Shown: positions 35,722 to 45,141 of the stretch, piece by piece
How the letters are laid out: every line of letters begins with the position of its first letter
Position numbering within the stretch: position 1 is the stretch's first letter
From: CAKSUT01 sp045542335
Lineage (GTDB): Bacteria > Bacillota > Clostridia > Oscillospirales > CAG-382
DNA: 64,000 nt
Reading direction: 5' to 3'
Assembly (NCBI GenBank): GCA_045542335.1
Contig: JAZQKV010000017.1
Span: 18,365-82,364, forward strand
Program-made: the position numbers and the translations under genes
The notes under the pieces: model-generated
Seen by the model: only the letters and a program-made list of their open reading frames with translations
Told to the model about the DNA's origin: nothing
Database searches by the model: none

Positions 35722-37170
35722 ATGCTTGAATACGCAACAAAAGAGCTTTATGAGGAGCTTGACAAAAAAGCTGACGACATGAGGAAGGCGATTCTCGCCA
35801 CAAAAACAGATGTAACTTACACCGGCAAGGCGCACTATGTTGCAAACGACGGAAACGATGAGAACGACGGCCTTACTCCCGAAACCGCATGGAAAACCAA
35901 CGCAAGGGTTTCGGAGGCAGAGCTTTGTGAGGGCGATGCGGTCTTCTTCAAGAGAGGAGACCTTTTCAGAGGTCAGCTCAAGACCAAGCCCGGTGTTACC
36001 TATTCCGCATACGGCGAGGGCGACAAGCCGAAGATTTATTCATACCATGAAAATGCCGCAATCCCCGAAAAGTGGGAGCTTTACAACAAGGAGCTTAATA
36101 TCTGGCGTTACAAGGACCCTATGCTTGATTCAGGAACAATAGTTTTCAACGAGGGCGAACACGTCGGTCTCAAGGAAATCCCCTCATTTATTGATGGTGA
36201 GTTCAGGGTAAGAAAAGAGCCGGAAAAGAAATATGTATTTGAAGAGCACCTCACAAAGGAGTTTATGTTCTTCCAGGACAACTGCGGAAAGCTTAATCCC
36301 GCCGGTAAGCCTTGTCCCGGAGATCCTGCAAACAACAACGGTTTTCTCTATCTCAAGTTTTCCGGCGGCAACCCCGGCGAGGTGTTTGATTCAATTGAAT
36401 TTTTGCCGAAGTTCAACCTTGTGCAGATAGGTGGCGACAACATTCACATAGACAACCTCTGCATAAGATATGCCGGAGCACACGGTATTGGTGCAGGTAC
36501 GGTTGACGGACTTTGCGTTACAAACTGCGAAATCGGCTGGATTGGCGGTACGATTCAGTTCTACAGTTCCGAGACAGGACACGTTGTTCGTTACGGAAAC
36601 GGTGTTGAAATTTACGGCGGATGCCACAATTACACAATTTCAAACTGCTGGATTTACGAGTGCTATGACGCAGGTGTGACCCATCAGGTTCAGGCGAGGG
36701 AAAGACATCTTGATATGTTTGACGTTACCTACAGCGACAACCTCATTGAAAAATGCGTTTACAACATTGAATATTTCCTCTCACGCCTCACCCCCGAAAA
36801 CACCTGTACCATGAAGAATTTCATTATAAAGAACAACTTCCTTCGTTTCAGCGGATTCGGTTGGGGCAGACAGCGTCCCGGTCACGCAAACGCACACATC
36901 AAGGGATGGGATGCGGATAATCCTGCCATAAACTATGTTATTGAAAACAACATTCTTGACAGAGCCACCGACATGATGGTCCACATCGGATACAACCGTG
37001 GAGAAGACCCCGTTCTTAAGAACAACACCTATATCCAATATCCCAATGCACAGTTCGGACGTATCGGCAAGGCTCCCACAGACCTTGTTACATATGATAT
37101 TGAAAGAATCGACAAAATTGCCGCAGAAAAATTCTTTGATGAGGGCGGAAAGTTCTATATCGCATATTAA
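35722..37170 (+). CDS. Right-handed beta-helix protein, leaderless, second of three
   Basis: A 482-aa paralog, 37 bases after the previous gene, with ACGGAGGACAG before its ATG. The N-terminal helix is KELYEELDKKADDMRKAIL, followed by HYVANDGNDENDG and KRGDLFRGQ, nearly the same as its neighbour. YDAGVTHQ (near residue 318) and NIEYFLS are conserved. It ends in a short YIAY. There is no export signal. The three neighbours differ most in the loops between beta-helix turns, which might set substrate choice. Confidence 0.82.
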   Translation: MLEYATKELYEELDKKADDMRKAILATKTDVTYTGKAHYVANDGNDENDGLTPETAWKTNARVSEAELCEGDAVFFKRGDLFRGQLKTKPGVTYSAYGEGDKPKIYSYHENAAIPEKWELYNKELNIWRYKDPMLDSGTIVFNEGEHVGLKEIPSFIDGEFRVRKEPEKKYVFEEHLTKEFMFFQDNCGKLNPAGKPCPGDPANNNGFLYLKFSGGNPGEVFDSIEFLPKFNLVQIGGDNIHIDNLCIRYAGAHGIGAGTVDGLCVTNCEIGWIGGTIQFYSSETGHVVRYGNGVEIYGGCHNYTISNCWIYECYDAGVTHQVQARERHLDMFDVTYSDNLIEKCVYNIEYFLSRLTPENTCTMKNFIIKNNFLRFSGFGWGRQRPGHANAHIKGWDADNPAINYVIENNILDRATDMMVHIGYNRGEDPVLKNNTYIQYPNAQFGRIGKAPTDLVTYDIERIDKIAAEKFFDEGGKFYIAY

Positions 37171-37223
37171 AAAGCCTTTGGCACTATGACAGAATCAAAA
37201 AATACTTTTCGGAGGATAAAACA

Positions 37224-38636
37224 ATGGCACTCAATTATGCAACACCCGAATTTCTTGCAGAGCTTGACAAAAAAGCCGACGAAATGCGTGAAAAGATACT
37301 GGGCACCAAAACTGAGGTTACATACACAGGCAAGGCGTACTACGTTTCAAATGACGGAAACGATGCAAATGACGGCTCGGAAAATGCTCCCTGGGCGACA
37401 CTTGCAAAGGCTTCCGAGGCAGAGCTTTGCGAGGGTGACGCTGTATTTTTCAAGAGAGGCGACCTTTTCAGAGGTCAGCTTATCACAAAGCAGGGCGTAA
37501 CATATTCCGCATATGGAGAAGGCTCAAAGCCCAAACTCTATGGCTCTCCATTTGACATGGCAGACGAGAGCAAATGGATTCTCACCGACACTCCCGACGT
37601 TTATATGTATGATGCAGAGCTTTGCAACGACATTGGCGCACTTGTATTTAACCACGGCGAAAGCTGGGGCATTAAAGTTATGAAGCTTCGCAATGACGAA
37701 AACGACGACTGCCTCAACCTTGAAACAGGCGAACCCTTTAACAGCTATCGTGACCTTTGCCACGACCTTGATTTCTGGCACGCATACCGTGAAAACGAGG
37801 AAAAGGCTCTTTACCTCTGTTCAAAGGAGGGCAATCCCGGTCAGCGTTTCAAATCCATTGAATTTTCGCCAAAGGGCAACCTTATAAGAGGTACACACGG
37901 TGTCACAATCGACAATCTCTGCATCAAATATTGCGGAAGCCACGGTGTTGGTGCAGGCACAACCCATGACCTTAAAATCCAGAACTGTGAGTTCGGCTGG
38001 ATAGGCGGCTCTATTCAGGGCGAGGCGATTTTCGGAAGAAAGCACCCCACTCGTTTCGGCAACGCCGTTGAGATTTACGGTGGCTGTGAGAACTATTCCG
38101 TTGTCAACAGCTGGTTTTATCAGGTTTACGATGCGGCAATTACCCATCAGGTAAATGCACGGGGTCAGCATATCGACATGAAAAACGTGCTTTATGCCGA
38201 CAACCTCATCGAAACAAGCTCCTATTCCATCGAGTATTTCCTCTCTGCCGTTGAGGATACGGGCAGTATGATGGATAACTACATCGTTGAAAACAACTTC
38301 TGTCGCAATGCAGGCTACGGCTGGGGTGATCAGCGTCCCGACAAGGACACTCCTGCTCACATCAAGGGCTGGAATGCCGACAACCCTGCAAGAGGATATA
38401 TCATAAGAAACAACATCTTCGACAGAGGTCGCTATAATATTCTTCAATCCGGATGCATGGATAAGGAGTCCGAGGCAAAGCTTGAAAACAACATCTATAT
38501 TCAGTATGAGGGCAACCGCCTTGGAAACTTCGGAAAGAATCCTGCACCCATGATGATGTTTGACGAAAGCGCAGAGGATGTCATAAAGAATACTTACGGC
38601 GACAAGGGTGCAAAGGTTTATTGGGTTAAGAAATAA
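37224..38636 (+). CDS. Right-handed beta-helix protein, leaderless, third of three
   Basis: A 470-aa paralog, 53 bases after the previous gene, with GGAGGATAAAAC before the ATG. It has the same opening helix (EFLAELDKKADEMREKIL) and YYVSNDGNDANDG strand. It is the shortest member: the segment between NHGE and the core repeats is reduced. It reads YDAAITHQ where the others have YDAG(V/I/L)THQ, a glycine-to-alanine change at a conserved turn. IEYFLS is kept. Probably cytoplasmic, same operon. Confidence 0.82.
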   Translation: MALNYATPEFLAELDKKADEMREKILGTKTEVTYTGKAYYVSNDGNDANDGSENAPWATLAKASEAELCEGDAVFFKRGDLFRGQLITKQGVTYSAYGEGSKPKLYGSPFDMADESKWILTDTPDVYMYDAELCNDIGALVFNHGESWGIKVMKLRNDENDDCLNLETGEPFNSYRDLCHDLDFWHAYRENEEKALYLCSKEGNPGQRFKSIEFSPKGNLIRGTHGVTIDNLCIKYCGSHGVGAGTTHDLKIQNCEFGWIGGSIQGEAIFGRKHPTRFGNAVEIYGGCENYSVVNSWFYQVYDAAITHQVNARGQHIDMKNVLYADNLIETSSYSIEYFLSAVEDTGSMMDNYIVENNFCRNAGYGWGDQRPDKDTPAHIKGWNADNPARGYIIRNNIFDRGRYNILQSGCMDKESEAKLENNIYIQYEGNRLGNFGKNPAPMMMFDESAEDVIKNTYGDKGAKVYWVKK

Positions 38637-38681
38637 TAATTCCGAATCGGGACAAAAGCTTTTTATGAAAGGATTTGAAAA

Positions 38682-41183
38682 ATGACACAAATAAAGAGAA
38701 TAATGACACTTTTGCTTGCAGGCGTGCTTGCGATATCGACAATGCTCACCTCCTGCAATACCGACGTAAACCCCGATGAAACCGAAAAAACAGACGGTGA
38801 AAGCAAGCAGGAAGAAATTGTTGAAGAACCTTATGAGGAGGTTTTTACTTACGAAACCGAAAACGGGACTATCGAGTATTCCTCCGAGGTTGGGAAAATT
38901 GCAGAATATCCGGCTCTCAAGGCACTTGAGATTGCCGAAGACACGGTGACATATGTTGACGATGAGTATTTTGCCGCCCTTGATGCAAAGGCAAATGCAA
39001 TGCGTGATAAGATACTTAACACCGAAACAACAATTGTCCCCGAGGGCGATGCAAAGGAATATTATGTTTCCATGACGGGCGATGACTCCGCAGACGGCGA
39101 AACTCCAGAAACTGCATGGAAAACACTTGGAAATGTAAGCGGCTCGGAGAACCTTAATGCAGGAGATGTCATCTATTTTGAAAGAGGCGGCGTGTGGAGA
39201 GGTCAGCTCCAGACCATGCCCGGCGTGACATACACGGCTTATGGCGATGTTGCAAACGGAAAGCCTGCCCTCTACGGCTCACCCGAGGACGGCGCAGATG
39301 CAAAAAAGTGGGCGCTTGTTTTTGAGGACAAGCTCACGGGCAAAAAGATATGGCAGTATCAGAACAAGCTTATGGATTCCGGAACACTTGTGTTTAACCA
39401 CGGCGAAGCAGGCTGTGCATATAAGGAAGTTCCAAACTATATTGACGGCAAATATATGCTCAGAAGGAACAATTCCGTTGAGTTTGATTACACCGTGGAG
39501 CTTGATAACGACCTTGAAATGTTCCAAGCAGCAGACAGCGAAATCAAAAACGGAGTTCCCAATGTCGGAAGTGTCAACAACGTGGGTTATATCTATCTCA
39601 GATGCGACAGCGGAAATCCCGGTGAAGTTTTTGATTCGATTGAATTTCTTCCGAGAAGAAACGGTTTTCAGGTTGGCGGCAACGAGGGAGTTACCATTGA
39701 CAACTTCTGCATAAAGTATGTTGGTTCTCACGGCGTGGGTGCAGGAACCTGCAAGGACCTGACAATTACAAACTGTGAGCTTGCTTGGATAGGTGGCGGT
39801 ATTCAGACATATCAGTTCAGAGGTGACACAACAGGTCGTGTAACACGTTACGGAAACGCAATTGAAATTTATGGCGGTTGCGACGGATATGTTGTTGACA
39901 ACTGTTATATATGGCAGGCATATGATGCAGGTGTCACGCATCAGGTTGGCGTTTCAGACGGTCCGAAAGTTTACTACATGAACGATATTTACTACACAAA
40001 CAACCTCATTGAGTATTGCACATATAACGTTGAATATTTCCTTTCGGGTGTTCCCCAAGACAATCCCAGCATGATGAACAACGTAAACATTTCGGACAAC
40101 ATCATGCGTTATGCCGGAAACGGTTGGGGTGAACAGCGTCCTGACACAGGTTCTGCGGCGCACATCAAAAGCTGGTCATCATCAAACCCTGCAACGGATT
40201 TTGTTATCGAGAGAAACATTTTTGACAGAGGTTATCACAGACTTTTCCATATTGCTTCTACTCTTGAAGAGCATCTTCCCATAATGCGTGACAATGTTTA
40301 TATTCAGTATAACGGTGCAAAGCTTGGAATGTTTGGCCCCGGCTCACCAAAGGATCAGGTTTATGATGAAAATGTTGCAGCACTTATAAATGAGGGGTAT
40401 ATAAAGGACGTAACCGCAGATATACGCTATGCTCGTCCCGAACCCGGAATGGCTGTTTTTGAGCCTACAAGTGAGTATGACGATTATCTCGACAGTCTCC
40501 CGTCGTATTCCTATGTTGACTCGAACGGAACCCTTATTCCTTTCAGAGTGGTTTACCCTGCAAGCTACACTAAGGGGGATAAGCTTCCAATGGTGGTTGT
40601 TCTCCACAATGAGTATCAGAACGGAAGCGAAAACCGTGAGCAGGCAAGGCTGAATGCGGATCTTGCAAGAAGTGCCTACAAACTTTGGGCAGGTTCTTCT
40701 GCCAACTGTATATTCCTTTTCCCTCAATGCCGTGACGGATATAAATGGGTGAACACAAAGCTTGCCGCAACATATTCCATGGATGAGGTCGGCGAAAGCA
40801 GACACCTGAAGGCTGTGGCAGAGCTTATTCCTGTTGCTGCGGAATATTTCGGCGCTGACACAACAAACATAAGCGTTTCCGGCACATCCGAGGGAGCAAC
40901 GGCTGCATGGGACATTGCAATGCGTCATCCGGAGCTTTTCAGCCGTGCAATGATGGTGTGCGGTGCGGTTGACCCCACTCACGCAGAGGCTCTTGGCAAC
41001 ATGGAGGTTTATGTTTTCCATGGAACAAACGACGTTAAGGTGAGAATTGCAGGCGTTGACGCTGCAATTGAGCAGATGAAGTCGGCGGGCGCAAATATCA
41101 CCTATAATCAAGTTGAGGGCGCAATGCACGATTGCTGGAAGCAGGTTCAGACAGGCGATGCAGTTAAAAAACTTGTTGGATAA
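38682..41183 (+). CDS. Lipoprotein fusing beta-helix to alpha/beta-hydrolase esterase
   Basis: An 833-aa lipoprotein: signal peptide with lipobox MLTSC near residue 26, an acidic linker, the family helix (EYFAALDAKANAMRDKIL), a beta-helix at about residues 125-560 with YDAGVTHQ, then an esterase domain at about 606-833. The esterase resembles the PHB-depolymerase/feruloyl-acetylxylan esterase (CE1-like) group: lid strand PMVVVLHNEY, nucleophile motif GTSEG (Ser 736), Asp 784 in GTND and His 816 in AMHDCW. This suggests removal of ester groups together with glycan binding or cleavage at the outer face of the membrane. It is the last gene of the beta-helix operon, 45 bases after its neighbour. 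The substrate is not shown. Confidence 0.82.
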   Translation: MTQIKRIMTLLLAGVLAISTMLTSCNTDVNPDETEKTDGESKQEEIVEEPYEEVFTYETENGTIEYSSEVGKIAEYPALKALEIAEDTVTYVDDEYFAALDAKANAMRDKILNTETTIVPEGDAKEYYVSMTGDDSADGETPETAWKTLGNVSGSENLNAGDVIYFERGGVWRGQLQTMPGVTYTAYGDVANGKPALYGSPEDGADAKKWALVFEDKLTGKKIWQYQNKLMDSGTLVFNHGEAGCAYKEVPNYIDGKYMLRRNNSVEFDYTVELDNDLEMFQAADSEIKNGVPNVGSVNNVGYIYLRCDSGNPGEVFDSIEFLPRRNGFQVGGNEGVTIDNFCIKYVGSHGVGAGTCKDLTITNCELAWIGGGIQTYQFRGDTTGRVTRYGNAIEIYGGCDGYVVDNCYIWQAYDAGVTHQVGVSDGPKVYYMNDIYYTNNLIEYCTYNVEYFLSGVPQDNPSMMNNVNISDNIMRYAGNGWGEQRPDTGSAAHIKSWSSSNPATDFVIERNIFDRGYHRLFHIASTLEEHLPIMRDNVYIQYNGAKLGMFGPGSPKDQVYDENVAALINEGYIKDVTADIRYARPEPGMAVFEPTSEYDDYLDSLPSYSYVDSNGTLIPFRVVYPASYTKGDKLPMVVVLHNEYQNGSENREQARLNADLARSAYKLWAGSSANCIFLFPQCRDGYKWVNTKLAATYSMDEVGESRHLKAVAELIPVAAEYFGADTTNISVSGTSEGATAAWDIAMRHPELFSRAMMVCGAVDPTHAEALGNMEVYVFHGTNDVKVRIAGVDAAIEQMKSAGANITYNQVEGAMHDCWKQVQTGDAVKKLVG

Positions 41184-41285
41184 GAATGAATATTGGGATT
41201 TGCAAAGACGTGTTGTATCGGCAGAATAAAATAACACGGTTACTTCACAGCAATTTTCAGATTTAACTTTAATATTTTTCACAAA

Positions 41286-41316
41286 AAAATTCCTCCGCAT
41301 AATGCGGAGGAATTTT
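41286..41316. terminator. Bidirectional terminator between esterase fusion and pfkA
   Basis: A perfect 14-bp stem AAAATTCCTCCGCA/TGCGGAGGAATTTT with loop TAA. On the minus strand it is followed by T runs, so it ends pfkA; on the plus strand it can end the beta-helix operon. Confidence 0.88.
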
Positions 41317-41346
41317 GCATAATATTAAACTGACAATATATGGCGA

Positions 41347-42417
41347 TCAGATCGAGATGTCATTTGCAATGTCGTAAATTGTCTTGAAGTTGGCACGCTT
41401 GATTTCGGAAAGAGCTTCCATTTCAGCCACAACCTTGGGATCCATTTTTGCAATTTCTTCGGGCTTCATCTTTCTCTTGTAGATTCTGTCGTAAGCAAGA
41501 GCCCATTCAATGTCACGGGCGCATATCTTTTCGTCAATCGTGCAGACAACCTTGTTTGATTCGCCTTTGACAAGAAGGTCAACGGCATAATCGCCCATTA
41601 TGCTTGCAAGGTATCTGTCACGGAGTGTGGGTCTGCCGCCACGCTGAACATGAGCAAGGCGCACAAATCTCGATTCAACTCCGGATTCTGCTTCGATTTT
41701 TGCTGTAAGTGCTTCGCCAAATTCTGCACCCATTCCCTCGGAAACAATTATAATAAAGTTTCTCTTTCCTGCAGCTCTTGAAGCTTTAATTTTTGCTATA
41801 ACCGCATCTTCGTCAAAAGCAATTTCCTTGAGTGCAATTCCCGTTGCGCCCAGAGCAATGCCTGTGTGAAGTGCAATGTCGCCGGCATCTCTGCCCATAA
41901 CTTCAACAACGCTGCAGCGTGCATGGGATTCGCAGGTGTCACGAAGACGGTCAACCATTTCAACAACTGTGTTCATGGCTGTGTCAAAGCCGATTGTGTG
42001 GTCGGTTGCGGTGATGTCGTTGTCGATTGTGCCGGGAAGACCGATGCAGGGGAGACCTCTGCGTGTTATGTCCTGAGCACCTCTGAAGGTTCCGTCGCCG
42101 CCGATGGTAACAATTCCGTCAATCTTATTTTCCTCTGCAACCTTGAGAGCCTTCTGCATACCTTCTTCTGTTGCAAATTCCTTGCATCTGTCGGAATAAA
42201 GAACTGTTCCTCCGAGGTTTATTATGTTGGAAACATCTCTTGCATGGAGAAGCTTCATGTCATTATCGATAAGTCCTCTGTAACCGCCATAAATACCCAT
42301 TACCTCAATGCCTCTTGAAACGGCACTTCTTACTACACTTCTTACAGCTGCATTCATACCCGGAGCATCTCCGCCGGAGGTGAGAACGCCGATTCTTCTG
42401 AACTTCTTTTCTGCCAT
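41347..42417 (-). CDS. pfkA: ATP-dependent 6-phosphofructokinase
   Basis: Phosphorylates fructose 6-phosphate in glycolysis. 356 aa from the ATG at 42417 (GAAAGGAATG upstream). Motifs: GVLTSGGDAPGMNA at the N-terminus, GGDGTFRGA near residue 103 and GLPGTIDNDI near 122. Glycine in GGDGT and GTIDND (not GGDD and PKTIDND) mark the ATP-using rather than the pyrophosphate-using form. EVMGRDAGD follows. It is slightly longer than the usual 320 aa, with an extended C-terminus (KMKPEEIAKMDPKVV). It diverges from the glycogen operon. Confidence 0.95.
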   Translation of the reverse strand: MAEKKFRRIGVLTSGGDAPGMNAAVRSVVRSAVSRGIEVMGIYGGYRGLIDNDMKLLHARDVSNIINLGGTVLYSDRCKEFATEEGMQKALKVAEENKIDGIVTIGGDGTFRGAQDITRRGLPCIGLPGTIDNDITATDHTIGFDTAMNTVVEMVDRLRDTCESHARCSVVEVMGRDAGDIALHTGIALGATGIALKEIAFDEDAVIAKIKASRAAGKRNFIIIVSEGMGAEFGEALTAKIEAESGVESRFVRLAHVQRGGRPTLRDRYLASIMGDYAVDLLVKGESNKVVCTIDEKICARDIEWALAYDRIYKRKMKPEEIAKMDPKVVAEMEALSEIKRANFKTIYDIANDISI

Positions 42418-42526
42418 AATTATATCATTCCTTTCACAGTATATCAAATTTATCAAGACGCTTTCCGCAGAAGTTTTCTGAAAGCACTCTGACGGAAAAC
42501 AGATAATTTTATCCTATCAAATAAAT

Positions 42527-42555
42527 ATTGTAATACATTTATTGAAAAAATGCAA
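42527..42555 (-). promoter_or_regulatory. Promoter of pfkA
   Basis: TTGCAT (42550-42555), 17-bp spacer, TACAAT (42527-42532) on the minus strand, with a leader of about 100 nt. Confidence 0.65.
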
Positions 42556-42912
42556 TAAGGTTGAGGTCAAAACTCATCGACAAAATGTAAATTTTTTGAA
42601 AATCCACCCCATTTTTAAGGGTTTTTAAGCCGTCGTGGTCACACATTGTTAAAAAAATAACTTTTTGTGCCATTTATCTTGAAATTAAATTTACGCTTTT
42701 AATTTAATCTAATGTGTACGTCATACAAATAATAATTTGTATTGAAATTGAGGGATAACAGGCTTTGGTAAAATTCATACTCAAAATTTTGTTTTTGGAA
42801 ACTGTTTCAGTTCAGAAAGATAATTATAATCTGCAACAAAAAGGTACGCCCGGCGCAGTGATAGAAAATTTGTTTTGCAGTAAAAATTTGCTAAATATTT
42901 ATTACTACGGCA
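42556..42912. other. Divergent spacer between pfkA and glgB
   Basis: AT-rich and without a supported gene. A possible protein-binding region is not evident. A short open frame at 42781-42984 on the minus strand has no ribosome-binding site and overlaps the glgB promoter. Confidence 0.5.
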
Positions 42913-42941
42913 TTGACTTTTTATCTTATGAATGATATAAT
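42913..42941 (+). promoter_or_regulatory. Promoter of the glycogen operon
   Basis: TTGACT (42913-42918), 17-bp spacer, consensus TATAAT (42936-42941), about 110 bases before glgB. Confidence 0.82.
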
Positions 42942-43057
42942 TATGGAAAGATGATAAAATTACGTGTATTTTACCCTTTTGCACGCAAAAAGCCGTGGAT
43001 AAACGATGAAATTCAACATAGACACGTCGGAATAAGATGAAGAAAAAAGGTGATAAA

Positions 43058-45025
43058 ATGAAGAAACAAAAAACAGACGATAATCTTGCGGCATATTATT
43101 TCCACCAGGGAACAAATTATAAAGCGTATGAGTATATGGGTGTTCATGCGGTTTTTGCTCCGGCTAAAAAAGGAGCTGAAAAGAAGATAAAGGGTTATGT
43201 CTTCAGAGTTTGGGCTCCGAATGCGGATGCGGTGTTTGTTGTGGGAGACTTTAACAGCTGGGATGAATCGGTTCCCATGCAGCGTATCACCGATGGGGGA
43301 ATCTGGGAAGGCTTTGTTGACAGGGACAGATTTGGAGAATTTTCAAAGTACAAGTTCAAAATCAAAAACGGTTGGCGTGAAATCTATAAGGCTGACCCAT
43401 ATGCACGTTTTTCAGAATTGCCACCAAATACTGCTTCGGTGTATTGCGACACCGAAAGCTTCAAATGGACGGACGGAAAGTGGCAGGAAAAAAAGAAGCG
43501 TGAGCGTGATGAAAAATACAGTTTCCCGATGAATATTTACGAGGTTCATCTGGGGTCGTGGATGCGCCCCGAAAGCTGGCACGAAAATGCCGAGGGGGAT
43601 GACAACGACGGCGAACACCTCAATTACAGGGAAATTGCAAAACGTCTTGCACCCTATGCAAAGAAAATGGGTTACACCCATGTTGAACTGATGCCTGTTA
43701 TGGAGCACCCATACGGCGGCTCATGGGGGTATCAGATAAGCGGATATTATGCGCCAACTTCACGATATGGAACGCCGACAGATTTTATGGCGTTTGTTGA
43801 CGAAATGCACAAGCATGGAATAGGTGTTATTCTTGACTGGGTTCCTGCTCATTTCCCAAAGGATGCTCACGGACTTTATGAGTTTGACGGTGGCTGTACC
43901 TATGAGTATCAGGGTTGGGACAGGCAGGAGCATCAGACCTGGGGAACAAGGCTTTTTGACATTGCAAGAAACGAGGTTGAATGTTTCCTTGTTTCAAATG
44001 CGGTTTATTGGTCGCAGATGTTCCATGCGGACGGACTTCGTGTTGATGCGGTGGCGGCTATGCTGTATCTTGATTTTGACAAGGAGCCGGGAAAATGGAT
44101 TCCAAATGTCTATGGCGGAAGAGAAAATCTTGAAGCTATTGCATTTTTCAAAAAGCTCAATTCCGCAATGAAGAATATGTGCCCGGACACGGTTATGATT
44201 GCCGAGGAATCGACGGCATGGGCGAATGTGACCGGTTTTGAAAATGACGGTCTTGGATTTGATTACAAATGGAATATGGGTTGGATGAATGACATCCTTG
44301 ATTATTCATCGACCGACCCTCTTTTCAGGAAGTATAAGCATGAAAAAACAACCTTTTCCCTCATGTATGCTTTCTCGGAGCGTTATGTTTTGCCAATCTC
44401 CCATGATGAGGTTGTTCACGGCAAAAAGTCGTTGCTTGACAGAATGCCCGGAAACTATGAGCAGAAATTTGCCGGAGAGAGAGCCTTTTTATCATATATG
44501 ATGACGCACCCCGGCAAAAAGCTGTTGTTCATGGGCAGCGAAATAGGTCAGTTCAGAGAATGGGACTATAAAGGTCAGGTTGAATGGTTCTTACTTGAAT
44601 ATGATATGCACCGGAAGATGCAGGAGTTCGTGAAAGACCTTAACGCAGTTTATCTTAAGCGAAATGAGCTCTGGCAGCTTGACACCTCATGGGAGGGCTT
44701 CCGTTGGATACAGGCAAACAACAATGATCAGAGCGTGATTGCTTACAGACGTATCAACAAAGACGGCAAGGAGCTTACGGTGATAGTGAATTTCACGCCG
44801 GTTGTTCGTGAGAATTACCGTGTCGGTATCCCATATCCCGGATATTATAAAGAGCTTATCAACAGCGACAGCGAAAAATACGGCGGCACAGGTGTTTGCA
44901 ACGGCATATTGAAAACCGACAACATTGAATGGGACGGATTGCCGTTCTCGCTTGAGCTTACGCTTCCTCCGCTTGGTGCGGTTATACTTTCAAAAACTGT
45001 AAACAGAAAAAACAATGGGCAATAA
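43058..45025 (+). CDS. glgB: 1,4-alpha-glucan branching enzyme
   Basis: Introduces alpha-1,6 branches in glycogen; GH13. 655 aa from the ATG at 43058 (AAAAAAGGTGATAAA upstream); an ATG at 43037 is also possible. An N-terminal CBM48 reads FRVWAPNADAVFVVGDFNSWDE. Catalytic residues: nucleophile Asp in DGLRVDAVAAMLY (near residue 330), acid Glu in MIAEESTAW (near 381), and Asp in SHDEVVHG (near 448). It is shorter than E. coli GlgB because it lacks the extra N-terminal domain. First gene of glgB-glgC-glgD-glgA. Confidence 0.95.
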   Translation: MKKQKTDDNLAAYYFHQGTNYKAYEYMGVHAVFAPAKKGAEKKIKGYVFRVWAPNADAVFVVGDFNSWDESVPMQRITDGGIWEGFVDRDRFGEFSKYKFKIKNGWREIYKADPYARFSELPPNTASVYCDTESFKWTDGKWQEKKKRERDEKYSFPMNIYEVHLGSWMRPESWHENAEGDDNDGEHLNYREIAKRLAPYAKKMGYTHVELMPVMEHPYGGSWGYQISGYYAPTSRYGTPTDFMAFVDEMHKHGIGVILDWVPAHFPKDAHGLYEFDGGCTYEYQGWDRQEHQTWGTRLFDIARNEVECFLVSNAVYWSQMFHADGLRVDAVAAMLYLDFDKEPGKWIPNVYGGRENLEAIAFFKKLNSAMKNMCPDTVMIAEESTAWANVTGFENDGLGFDYKWNMGWMNDILDYSSTDPLFRKYKHEKTTFSLMYAFSERYVLPISHDEVVHGKKSLLDRMPGNYEQKFAGERAFLSYMMTHPGKKLLFMGSEIGQFREWDYKGQVEWFLLEYDMHRKMQEFVKDLNAVYLKRNELWQLDTSWEGFRWIQANNNDQSVIAYRRINKDGKELTVIVNFTPVVRENYRVGIPYPGYYKELINSDSEKYGGTGVCNGILKTDNIEWDGLPFSLELTLPPLGAVILSKTVNRKNNGQ

Positions 45026-45141
45026 ATGGTGTGTTGGAATGAGAGGACTTTAAGTTATAACGGTTGTATCGTTGCAACGAAAAGCAAACATCTTTCCGAC
45101 ATGAAATATTTCATACCATTGAAAATGATAGGAGAAGTGCT

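Noticed and set aside
34164..38636. Tandem triplication artefact of assembly
   Set aside because: The three beta-helix genes differ throughout, including lengths and spacer sequences, so they are true paralogs.
12264..41183. Mobile element carrying the beta-helix genes
   Set aside because: No transposase, integrase, terminal repeats or tRNA-border repeats are visible, and the base composition looks similar to the neighbours.
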